From positions 422,432 through 486,431 of the forward strand of contig PTEX01000300.1 in NCBI GenBank assembly GCA_003342815.1: a DNA stretch of 64,000 nucleotides, in the 5' to 3' direction. Positions 26,240-36,378 of this stretch are shown here, piece by piece; the first letter of the stretch is position 1; each line of letters starts with the position of its first letter. The DNA is from Eudromia elegans (taxonomy: Eukaryota > Chordata > Aves > Tinamiformes > Tinamidae). The notes under the pieces were generated by a model, which had not been told where the DNA came from, made no database searches, and was given only the letters and a program-made list of their open reading frames with translations. A program made the position numbers and the translations under genes.

Positions 26240-26397
26240 AAGAAAAAAAAAAGAAGAAAAAAAAAAGAGAAGGGAAAAAAAAAATGAGCAGAGAAGACCA
26301 GAGAAGGGCAGGCAGGACAGGGCAAGGCAAGGCAAAGGGGAAGGCAAGGGAAGGGAAGGCAAGGGAAAGGAAGGCAAGGCGAGGTGAGGTGAGGTGA
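26240..26397. repeat. Purine-rich tract and GGCAA/GGGAA/GAGGT minisatellite
   Basis: It begins with 45 purines in a row (26240-26284, A-rich with AAG units). A G-rich part follows, built of GGCAA and GGGAA pentamers (about 26318-26380), then GAGGT pentamers (about 26380-26396). The strand bias is strong: nearly all purines on plus, pyrimidines on minus. On the minus strand it keeps a 177-codon frame open with Pro/Cys/Leu-rich repeats (26176-26709), which I regard as an artefact. Confidence 0.92.
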
Positions 26398-27473
26398 AAA
26401 AACAGACTCCAGGCTGTACCCCAGCTTCCTAAGGACTCTAAACTCTCCCCTGTGATAGCTCGTTTCTTTCTCTCTTTGTGGCCAGAATGGCCCTTTTTTC
26501 CAGTTTGCCAATGAATAAACTCTGCGCAGCTGAGCCAGCCATGCTCCAGTGCACGTCTCTGCAGTGCGGACCTGGCAGATGTGGCTGGCCACTTGGCTAG
26601 GAGCTTTATAAAGGGTTACACAGACTACACCACAGAGAAAAATGCCAGCCACATGTGATGGCTGGGAAAATAAGTCTGGAAAGAGAATTAAGAGTACACA
26701 ACCTAACAATTATTTCTTTAATACATTGTAGATTGGTAATGTTTTTGAACACAGTAGAAAAGAATACCCTAGAGTGCCTATGGAGGGGGAGGAGGAAGAG
26801 ACAATGCCCTTATTGTCTTTCAACAAAAACAATTCCGAAGGGTACCTTAGCAAAATTCAGGGTTTGAATTCCTTTCCTCTCTAGTTCAAGCCTGCTGCAC
26901 AGCATGTTCCCCTAGTCTAGCTCCACTCTTTAATTGCAAATACACCCAAAGACTTTTGTGCCAAGCAAATTTTGCTACTGAAGGAAGAGAAAAAAAACTT
27001 TGAATGTTTGAAAAGCTGATGGACAAGTATTTTTTCCCCCTGAACCTTTAAATGCTTTCAGCACTCCTTCCTCATAGCCTTAGACAATGTCTCTGACCCT
27101 TTTACATATCACTGTACACAATGAAGAATCAAACTTTATACACAGTTAAAATGAAGCATTTTGCCCAGATTTTGACAGCTGTTATTCCAAAACAATGTTT
27201 TGGCTCTGATCAAAAACATGACTTTATTTCCTTTTGCGTTCTTACCAGAAACCATATGACTGTGTTAGATAGATGAGCAGGACATATGGAAGAAAGAGAG
27301 CAAGAAGCCCTTTCAGCCCTTTTCCTAGGCAAACGCAGACAGTGCCAACAGAAATGACAAAGGAATCCCATTTTCCCAAGTCATTTGGTGTATGGCAATA
27401 TGGCAAGTGGTCTCAGAGATGCTATTTGAAGAAAGATGAAAATCATGCACTGCATATTTATTATCAGAGATGA

Positions 27474-28028
27474 GATCATAGAATCATAGAATCATAGAAT
27501 GGCTAGGGTTGGAAGGGACCTGTAGAGGTCATCTAGTCCAACTCTCCTGCACACGCAGGGTCCCCTAGAGCATGTGGCACAGGGTGATGTCCAGGCAGGT
27601 TTGGAAGATCTCCAGAGAAGGAGACTCCACCACCTCTCTGGGCAGCCTGTTCCAGGGCTCTGTCACCCTCACTGTTAAGAAGTTCTTTCTTAAGTTCCTG
27701 TGGAACTTTTGGTGCCTCAATTTGTGGCCGTTTCCTCTCGTTCTATCACTGGCCACCACTGAGAAGAGGCCAGCCCCATCCTCCTCACTCCCTTTCTTGA
27801 GATATTTATATACATTAATCAGGTCCCCTCTCAGTCTTCTCTTCTCCAGGCTGAAGAGGCCCAGCTCTCTCAGCCTTTCCTCATAGGGCAGATGTTCCAG
27901 ACCCCTAATCATCCTCGTGGCCCTGCGCTGGACTCTCTCTAGCAGCTCCACGTCCCTCCTGCACTGGGGAGCCCAGAACTGCACACAGTACTCGAGGTGC
28001 GGCCTCACCAGGGCTGAGGAGAGGGGCA
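27474..28028 (-). mobile_element. Young CR1 LINE copy, 5'-truncated, frame still open
   Basis: The 3' end lies at the left, with three octamers (atcatagaat repeated, 27474-27500) followed by the full CR1 tail. The minus strand carries the C-terminal part of CR1 ORF2 as a single open frame of about 154 codons (27565-28029). Its motifs in order are [57 protein letters not shown], and the terminal [10 protein letters not shown] region ending in a stop. This is the part of ORF2 after the reverse transcriptase palm. No RT catalytic residues are included, so it is not functional alone. CR1 homology stops at about 28028. It differs from the copy at 63.8 kb by roughly five changes in 210 shared bases, indicating a recent subfamily. 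Confidence 0.96.
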
Positions 28029-28092
28029 ATTCAGATCCTGAATTACAAGATTTGGAGATTAGATTACACCTTGATTTTCATCTCTTTTCTCT

Positions 28093-28108
28093 AAAAAAAA
28101 AAAAAAAA
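28093..28108. repeat. Poly-A run (16 bases)
   Basis: Simple homopolymer about 65 bases beyond the 5' truncation point of the 27.5 kb CR1 copy. Confidence 0.9.
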
Positions 28109-28964
28109 TCAAACTATATTCATGCCCAAGACAGGATTTAGGTTGCTTTGAGGGACAGAAGTAGATCTGTCAGTAAGCTCATGAGAGCCCCTGGTGAAGG
28201 TAAGGTGTAGGACAACATGTGCCTTCGTCTACATGTTATTTGCTCAATTAGCTAATTTAACTTATTAGGGCTTAATCTTGGCATTTGACCACGGGCAATT
28301 ACTGTGGTTGCTTTTGCTAATACCTCTTCTGGTTAGAGATCATATCAGGGAGTTTAAGGTATGTTCTGAGCACATCTGTATTTGGCAGTCATTGCCAAGG
28401 CAAACTGAGTCTGTAGCAGCCCAGAAATGCAGCATCAGATGTGTCTGAACACGAAACTCAAGATGAGGGAGCCTCTAAAAGCCTGCCAGGTTTTACTAGA
28501 AGACCACTTGCTGCTAGCTGGAGCAGGTGGTAACCTAGAAGCATGGACATTATATCTCTGGTGATTAAGATGGATTGTTTAAACAAAGATGTTGAGAGTC
28601 ACAAAAAAATCAAGTCTACTGCCTATTAAGACATTACCTACAGTAAACGACATCATAGAATCAAAATTCTTTCTAAAAAGTGTTTTTACATATCAGGCAA
28701 AAAGTTTTCAGTTGAAGCTTTTATCTGAATCCTTCTCTTTTTGAGGCTTAATACCACTACATTTTGTCAAGCTTGTCACAAGCTGCATTAACAACCAGAT
28801 TAAACAGCTGAATTCTTTCCATCTCCAAACTCTACAAGCTCACCAAACTCTATTTCATTATCATTAATTCAGATAGATATTCTCCACTGTTCTTTGCCTA
28901 AAAACATCTACCTTGAAATTCTCCACTTCTGTAATTAACATTTAAATTCTGAATATACACTCTG

Positions 28965-28978
28965 GTGTGTGTGTGTGT
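28965..28978. repeat. (GT)7 microsatellite
   Basis: Short perfect GT run. Confidence 0.85.
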
Positions 28979-29847
28979 AAATACACATGACATGCATTCT
29001 TAGCAAATGTAATGGAAACTTGATTTTAGGAGGTGTTATCTTTTGTAAATTAAAATAAATGTACAGAATGGAAAAATGTAGAAAGAGAGGATACGTGACA
29101 GCTGCCAGAGAAACATTCACCCACATCAAATATATGAACTATTTAACTTTGCTATGATAAGGTGCATAAGTGCTGATCCTGGGTGGTGCTTTGCATGACT
29201 AAACAGATATGCATCATATTCAGAAAAAAGAATATTGATTTTATAAATTTTGCCAGAGTAAAGTAACAATGCGTTTTAAAATAGTTTACAAGAGAATCAT
29301 TTTTTTATTTTTTGCCAACAGGAAAAGTACAGATATGAAAAAATGGAAAAGTGAAGATGAATAGTTATCCTATCCAGTTTCTGAGAAACTCATTAGAAAG
29401 TTCATTGACTAGTTCTTTTATCTGTTAAACTTACAGTACAATAAATCCATTAAAATAATGGAAATGCATCTAATTTATCAATTTTTTTTAATTTAATAGC
29501 AAATAAATGCTAAATAAATTCAAGTAGCACAAGAATTATTAAAAGCTTTCTGGGAAGTGGAGATGTTAGTTCCTATGCTCAGCCTCAACATTTTGGGTAC
29601 GAATTAAGACAATAAAAATAGTCTTATACCTTTCATTTTTCTTAACTTATAAAACTTTTATTGTTCTTGCACGATAGCAAGGCATATTCTAGCATGGCAT
29701 ATCATGCATGTTATTTTTAGAGAGAGTTGTATTTGGAAAAATCTGGAGTATTTGGAAAATTCTTCAATAGAAAGTGCAGAAAACTTACAGTTGAAAAGCT
29801 TTGATAGGTACATTTCCTCGTAGAAATCCTCAGAATCTGCTCTGGAA

Positions 29848-30482
29848 GTGTGGGTTGGATGAGTGGACAGTGAGGTGGATCAAGGACTGGCAGAGCTCCT
29901 CCAGGGGTCTGTGCTGGGCCCAGTGCTGTTTAACTTGTTCATCAATGACTTGAACGAGGGCACAGAGTGCACCCTGAGGAAGTTTGCTGATAATACCAAA
30001 CTGGGTGGAGTGGCCAACACTCCAATAGAGGACTGAGTTCAGAGGGACCTAGACAGGTTGGAGAGTTGGGCAGAGAAGACGAATGGGACGAATAACCCCA
30101 GGCACCAGTACAAATTAGGGGCTGATCTGCTGGAAAGCAGCTCCAGGGAGAATGAGTTGGGAGTCCTGGTTGGCAACAAGTTAACCGTGAGTCAGCAATA
30201 TGTCCTTGTGGCTAGGAAAACTAATCGGATCCTGGCTGCATCAGGAGGAGCATTGCCAGCAGGTCGAGAGAGGGGATCCTGCCCCTTTACTCAGCTCTGA
30301 TGAGGCCGCACCTGGAGTATTGAGTGCAGTTCTGGGCTCTGCAGTACAAAAGAGACATGGAGCTTCTAGAGAGGGCCCAGCGTAGAGCAACAAAGATGAT
30401 TAAGGGACTGGAGCATCTGTCTTATGAAGAAACACTAAGGGAGCTGGGCCTGTTTAGCTCTGAAAAAAAAACACTGAAAAAA
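29848..30482 (+). mobile_element. CR1 LINE fragment missing both ends and an internal segment
   Basis: The plus strand shows CR1 ORF2 blocks: the 'WMSGQ-GGSRTGR' equivalent, the RT '[10 protein letters not shown]'-type box (decayed [13 protein letters not shown] region, about 29899-29940), a catalytic region reading F-A-D-N-T at 29983-29997, then 'LGGVANT', 'RDLDRLESWAE', the tip of the 'HLGSSSRENE' block, the 'PHLEY' region (about 30310) and the 'LRELGL' region (about 30440). The usual segment between 'KDWQ' and the PQG box is largely missing (about 29895). Homology fades into A-rich sequence after about 30460, and no 3' tail or octamers are present. Divergence is moderate, between the ancient 4 kb copy and the young 27 kb copy. 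Confidence 0.88.
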
Positions 30483-31895
30483 AAAATGGCTCTTGAATGA
30501 GCTCCAGGAGAATGTATAGTCCATTACTGACCTGAAGATATACTGGCAACTATGATGTTATTGACAGAAATTTATCCAACCTGTCCTTAAAGATCTGTGT
30601 TATGTTATGTGATCAAAAGCTAATGAACACTGGATTCACAGAGGATCAGGAGAACTATGTCAAGCAGAGGAATCCCATTAACTTTTTTAGTGAGAACAGA
30701 GTACTTGGGCTTGGATACTCCTCAGGCTTTCAGAGGAAAATGGCTAAAGCATTAATATGGTGGCAAAACCCACTGGAAGCAGTCGATGCAGGAAAGAGAT
30801 TCTCTACCCAAAAAGCCATGAAAACTAAGTGAGATATTGCCTCTAAGGGACTAGGACTTGTTGTGAGGTTCAGGGAAAGTAAAATGTTGGTAAAACTTAT
30901 GTATTTTTTTAAGGGGATTTGGGGAATATGTGAGAGTTATTATGGGGTATTTAGAGAAGAATATGCAGGAAAGAGAGGATTGAGGGTGGATCAAGGAGGA
31001 ACAGATGGGAAAATAGAGGGAGAAGGAGTAAAAGGGACAAGTGAATTACTGGTCAGAAGCCCTATGATCATTAGCAGTCCATCCTATATTCTTACTAAAT
31101 ATTATTTGCAACTGTTTTCCATATGGTGTACTCTGTTCTGAGTGCATGTGTGTGATCACAGCAAACTTCAACCTGGACTAGGTGGTGAATAGGGTAAGAC
31201 ATTTGCCAGCAATTGGAGTAGATCCTTGAGAGCTCATACATATAGGCATTAGCAACTGGAAAAGGCCAGGGTCTGGAGCCAGCAACTGGATACACTGGGT
31301 GCCTTATGATCAACTACTGGAGAGACCTGTATTGTTTGTATACATATTCACACACCAACAAACATCAGCCCTGATAAGCTGAAGAGGAGGAAAAGAATGG
31401 ACTTATCTGCATTGTTCTTGTTTATGTGAGTGCTGTTGGTGTTTATGCAGGTGCTAGTAAAGACACTGCTTATTGTGTGGATTTACGTGGCCAAATGTGA
31501 GTGTATCATGTGCATGTGTGTGTATGTGTCAATTTGGAATACATTCCTGGAGATGTGGTGCAGCCTGTCCCCTAAACAGCTGGGACGTGAGGTATCTGCT
31601 TGGATCTAGTAGCCCACCACAGAGATTCAGCCATCTCCAAAAGACTGTAAATATGCGAACTCTCGGTAGTGTATTTGAGCCCTTCAGTATCTTTAACTTG
31701 CATCTTTTTTCCTAATGTCTGACTATTAATTTCTTCAGCTGAAGGTGATTATTTCTTGCTCAGTTACCTAGGGACATAAGCATAGATTATTCCATTTCCG
31801 TTTTCTTTTTCTTTTCTTTGGCACACAATGCCAAGGGAGAATAGATAATTTTGGAGACCAATATAATTTAAATAAGAACAGAAAGACTGTTGTGG
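30483..31895. other. Unclassified stretch, locally richer in G and C
   Basis: No gene recognised. By eye it is less AT-rich than most of the window. It lies between a CR1 copy reading right and a CR1 copy reading left. A short element (about 30571-30600) faintly resembles the reverse complement of a CR1 3' block. Four related 10-mers (agcaactgga and variants) occur at 31208, 31251, 31281 and 31311. It may be an old repeat that I cannot name. Confidence 0.45.
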
Positions 31896-32395
31896 TTAAC
31901 TGAGATCATCCATATTTCCCTCCACTGTGCTGCTGCCAGTTTTGTGATATTTAATATTTTCCAATGTACTTCCAGCTTCATGTTCTGTAAATTTAACAGA
32001 CCTGGACCATGTTACATCATCTATTACTAAATCCATTGAACAGGCCTGGATTGAGGCCCAAACTAAGTGGAGCTCCACTTGTTACATCCTTTCATTTGGT
32101 CAGTCAACTATTCACAGCTACTCTTTGGGTCCAGTTATCCAACACGATTGAATCCAATGATAGTTTTGTTGAGACCATGATTCCCTGGCTTGACTATTAG
32201 AATGACATATGAGGTTATCAAATACCCTGTTAAAATCAAGACGAATGATATTGCTGCTTCTTCTGTGCTGTATAACTCCTATTACTCCATTATGAAAGAA
32301 AAATTGACAAAATTTATTCCTGAGAAATCTGTGTTGGCTGCTACACAAATCCTTTATGTTATCATAACAGCTGCTATGATCCCAAGTTAGGGAGA
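31896..32395 (-). mobile_element. Old CR1 LINE fragment covering the N-terminal part of the RT domain
   Basis: Read on the minus strand, it begins with a block equivalent to CR1 'QHGFxKGKSCLTNLIxFYD' (about 32350-32280). The conserved L-D-F-x-x-x-F-D motif follows at 32240-32217 (here LDFNRVFD; the first catalytic Asp region of RT), then a 'NWITGPKE'-type block (about 32145-32120), after which similarity decays. Frames 32118-32348 and 31896-32078 are pieces of the original ORF2 separated by frameshifts. This portion lies upstream of what is kept in most other copies here. No 3' tail is seen, so a deletion or decay has removed it. The boundaries are approximate. Confidence 0.8.
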
Positions 32396-34780
32396 TGCTT
32401 CATAAGCCAATGAGCCAAGCAGGAATGGGAATAAGTGCTTGATGATTCAACTTGTATCTTGTCAAGCACTTTAGACACTTAGCCACGAAGAACCCAGCAT
32501 GGCATCTAATTCACTTCATAACTGAAACACATCTTAGCAAAATAGTTTACATATCTGTTACAATTATAGGACAATTGCACTTTATTTAAGAAAGAGAAGC
32601 ACAAAACCTGCACACAAATGAGCATATGTACTAACTCTCTATTGCTACTGAATCAACCCAAAGGATTGCATTTAAGAGCGTAACTATCCACATTAAGCAG
32701 CAATTATTGATGCTGAGTATCATTAGGTTTTAATCAGCTTTCTGGCAGATGTCCTGTTTATTTTTTTTTAATTGAGTATATTCTAGTTCAGAATTTTTGT
32801 TGAAAGTTTGAATAGTACGTCTTAATTTCTCTCCTAATGCTATCATTTTAAAATCTCTCCCAGTAATTGTACATTCTAATGTCATAAAATGCCTCCAAAA
32901 TACAGTTTGTTAGAAAGATGTTATAAAAATAAATTGCAATTGTACTGCGTTATTTTGGAAGAGGGATACCTCTGTAATTTATTTTTTGGATTACTTTTTC
33001 ACTACAATTTTCCTCTTATAATTAATTGACATAAACAGGTCTTCATATTGCTGTGGTTTGGTACATTCCTAAAAGTCTTGCGCTAGTAAAAGGTTAGACC
33101 CATATGTTTATCAAGACCTGAAAGAGAGTAGATAAATTCTGTTTTAAGGAAAGCATTTTGTCTAGAGCAGATAGAAGTGTATACTTCTTATATAGCTATA
33201 TTTTTACTCACTCACCTTCTTGTTTTCAGTAGGTTTCCTTTCAGGACAAGACTGCTCCTGGCCATGGCCTGACTCATTCTTTAGGTTCATACCACTCTCT
33301 TTTAGCCTGTTATTTTTGGACAATATGTTCTTCTTATGTGTATTTTTTTCAAAGCTGAAATCAATCCATCTAGCTTAGGAGTCCAGTCTGAGTTTTGATT
33401 TAAAAGTTTAGTACCAGAAGTGGGAGTAATTTCATTTATTTCCCAGAATCATCTTTGTTAAAAAAAAAACAAAGGAAAAAACCTCACATTTATTATAGTT
33501 ATATAATATAATATGCAGTACATAATATAGATCATATATAACATATAGATCCATATAATTACAGATCTTTCAGATTCTATCAGAAAAATCTCTGAGAACT
33601 TTTCTATATAAGCCTGTAACTAAAACCCTCCTCAAATCTCCACAATCTTGCATGTATCACAAATATTACCATGTCATACCCATTTCTAGTGTTGCACTAA
33701 AAGACACTTTCTGCTCTGAGCATGTCACATACATACCTTCTTCTTACACTTGTTTGCCCATCTCTTTTATTAACCGACGCTGCTTATCTTCACTGAAGAA
33801 GCTGCTAACAGTATCTCTGCAAGAAAAAGCACTAATTTTCTTCTAATAAATTGGGCCACGTTCATATCTCTGACTTGCCCATGGTACTGACTTAATATTT
33901 AAGTTTTCTGGGTTCTCTTTTTTTGCCATGTTCAATCTCTGAAGTTTTCAATTGTCATATGCTTAAAAAGTGTGCTGATACTTAATGTGCATATAACCTG
34001 TCATTATGACCATTATCATTAAGCAGTTTCTTTGCAGTTCTCTGTGTCTATTGACTTCTTTTTATAGAGAGTTCAAGTCCCTTAAGAGATGTTCTATTGT
34101 CTTGAGAAAGCAACTGGCTCTCCTGCTCTGTGACAAGGATTTATGGGTCGTACTTTAAAGCTTTTAATCAGTAACATAACGTGGTACATCTATAGGTCAT
34201 TTTTAATTGAGAAACTAAGCATTTAATTGGAACAAGGCTGAAAAGTATTTGAGCATGGAAGAATCCTCCAAAGTCAGTAATGAAGTATATTTCCATTACA
34301 TTAGCAGAACNNNNNNNNAATAAAAGAGGATACTTAGTGTCCTGGATATCTTTACATTTATAAATGGCTCACAAGTAAAGACTGCAGCTTACTCAATTAC
34401 AGATACAAATGTACAATCACCTCTTAAGGGGAGATCAATAAAATGCTGAAAAGAGTGTCACTTTTTTATTTATTTGTTTTGTAGAACAAAACCAAAATGT
34501 CCCACTAGACTTCTCCTGGGCATGGTGCTATTAGGAATTCTGCAGTTCTCAACCATTCGATGGCACATATATATTTGCAACTCAGGAAAAAGTGAGATAA
34601 TTTGAATAAGTTTGTATTATAAAACGGACTATTTGCAAACTGAAATTGTAAAAAGTTTTTCTCACTTTTACTTTTAAACTCTTTGATTTAAAAACTTCAT
34701 ATTCAACTCATTCTTTTAGACACTTAGAATAAATCATTGGTTTATATGGAATGCGCAGATGAGCTATGCATAATTCTACT
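32396..34780. other. Unique AT-rich stretch with assembly gap
   Basis: No gene or transposon recognised. An AT-rich simple tract lies at about 33497-33560, and an 8-N gap at 34311-34318. Confidence 0.65.
34311..34318. other. Assembly gap of 8 N
   Basis: Eight N within unique DNA. The missing length may differ from 8 bases. Confidence 0.99.
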
Positions 34781-34971
34781 TGTTTCTTTTCTTTTCTTTT
34801 TCACCTCACCTTCTCCTTCTGCTTTTCCTTTTCCTTCTCCTTCCCCTTCCCCTTCTCCTTCCCCTTCCCCTTCCCCTTCCCCTTCTCCTTCTCCTTCTCC
34901 TTCTCCTTCTCCTTCTCCTTCTCCTTCTCCTTCTCCTTCTCCTTCTCCTCCTTTCTCCTTTTTCCTTTCCT
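34781..34971. repeat. Polypyrimidine hexamer repeat (CCTTCC)n-(CCTTCT)n
   Basis: A TTTTC-rich start (34781-34802) leads, after a few purines, into an unbroken run of 150 pyrimidines (34822-34971). Its core is a hexamer: CCTTCC-type units (about 34842-34880), then about eleven pure CCTTCT units (34881-34948). A hexamer without stop codons stays open in all three plus frames, giving Ser-Pro, Pro-Phe and Leu-rich peptides and a Lys-Glu frame on minus. These are not genes. Such tracts can form triplex (H-DNA) structures and are prone to length change. Confidence 0.97.
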
Positions 34972-36364
34972 GGGAAAATCATTTAACATAGAATATATAA
35001 AAATGCTGTTGCTCTTTTCTCGTCTTCATCACTTAGAATCCATAGAAGCAGTAGAGTCTCAAAAAATGTGCATTCAAAAACTTTATATTTAAATTAAAAA
35101 AAAAAATCTGCTGTTATCTGAGCAAGTTTAAGCATATTTGGTTTCATTGTGCTTCACTGGCATTCCTACATTCTACATTTCTACCAAGATTGAAAGATCT
35201 TCTTGCCACGAAAAGCGTAGAAATAATAAAAATAACAGAATGAGAAAATACCTTATACCATATTGCTGCCTAGATCATTAAGCTAGTTAGCTCCCTGAAG
35301 GGTTTCACTTACATTTTCTGTACATAGTTATCAAAACAAAAAATCAGAAAGGAAACAAGCTGGGCTTGAACCAATCAGTAAGATAGAATTTAACCACTAG
35401 CATAGCAAACAATTTCAGACAGGTGGTAGGTACCGGAGAACAAGTATTAATCTTTTTGGCAAACTGAGCTTGTGAAATAATTTTCAGAGCTGTGTGGCCT
35501 CAGCTATCTGGATAGCTTTTGGAGAAATAAAGCACATAAAATAATGAATAAGCAGCAAACAAAGCAAAATGAATCCATGGTTTACTGAAGCAGTATCTTT
35601 GGCAAGTGAAAAGACACAACCATCCAAAAGACAATTAGAACAACAGAATCATTAACATTAACATTTTTTTTTTTTTGCATGTATACAGTACAAGCAAGCC
35701 ATAACAAATGCTGCATATCAAATGCTACAATAATTCTATTTACTGCAGCTCCGTGTTCTGCAGAATACAGCAATTTCTGTACCAATGAATTAGAGTCCTT
35801 AAAAATAACTGAGTAGAATAAATAATTAAAAAAAAGAAGTTAGTGGCTTATTTAAATTTATTATATATGCCAGTAACCATATGTTTTTATATTGTTTATT
35901 TCAGATGACAGGAATCGTTTAAATCTAAATCTAATACACATTATGATGGGTCTCAAAAGGTGTGTTTGTTAGTATTCTATTTTTATTTTTTAGGAGAAAA
36001 GCATTTCAAAAATATTGGCACATGTAATTTTACAAGTGGATATAGGCAATGTCTTAGTAAAATCAATGATTTATACTACAGAAAGCCTCCAAATTAATCC
36101 AAGATTGCTTATTTATTTTCTCATAGAGGTGTAGTGGGAGACCCAAATTTTCTTGTGATGTGAATTAAGCAAAATAGACAAGACTGCTGGTTCTGATCTA
36201 TGTAATGGTACTATGCTCCCTACCTTGGGGACCTCTTAGGCTTTCTGGATTTTTTTTTTTTTTCAATCTAAAATGCATTAATTGCATTGAGAGTAGGTTA
36301 TGGAATCCAGGACTTACACCTCTATGATAATGTGCAAATAACAAATAAATGAATGCCTTTGTTC

Positions 36365-36378
36365 AAAAAAAAAAAAAA
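36365..36378. repeat. Poly-A run (14 bases)
   Basis: Simple homopolymer. Confidence 0.9.

Larger units (their letters stand above)
17831..27473. other. Unique AT-rich stretch, about 9.6 kb
   Basis: No gene, RNA gene or recognisable transposon. It contains an 18-bp tandem duplication (20537-20572), the 60-base poly-T run (22969-23028), poly-A at 25814-25828 and the purine-rich minisatellite at 26240-26397. Frames at 22050-22324, 22336-22581, 23535-23834 and 23887-24114 are all below 100 codons and unlike known proteins. The segment at about 22330-22600 is visibly richer in G and C than its surroundings, but I recognise nothing in it. Confidence 0.6.
28029..29847. other. Unique AT-rich stretch
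   Basis: No gene or transposon recognised. It holds a poly-A run (28093-28108) and a short GT repeat (28965-28978). Confidence 0.65.

Noticed and set aside
26176-26709. 177-codon minus-strand open frame, the longest in the window
   Set aside because: Most of it translates the purine-rich minisatellite into Pro/Cys/Leu and Phe repeats. No domain is visible, and the frame is open because the repeat lacks stops.
34737-35092. Overlapping Ser-Pro, Phe-Ser, Leu-rich and Lys-Glu open frames
   Set aside because: All come from the stop-free hexamer CCTTCC/CCTTCT read in different frames and strands.
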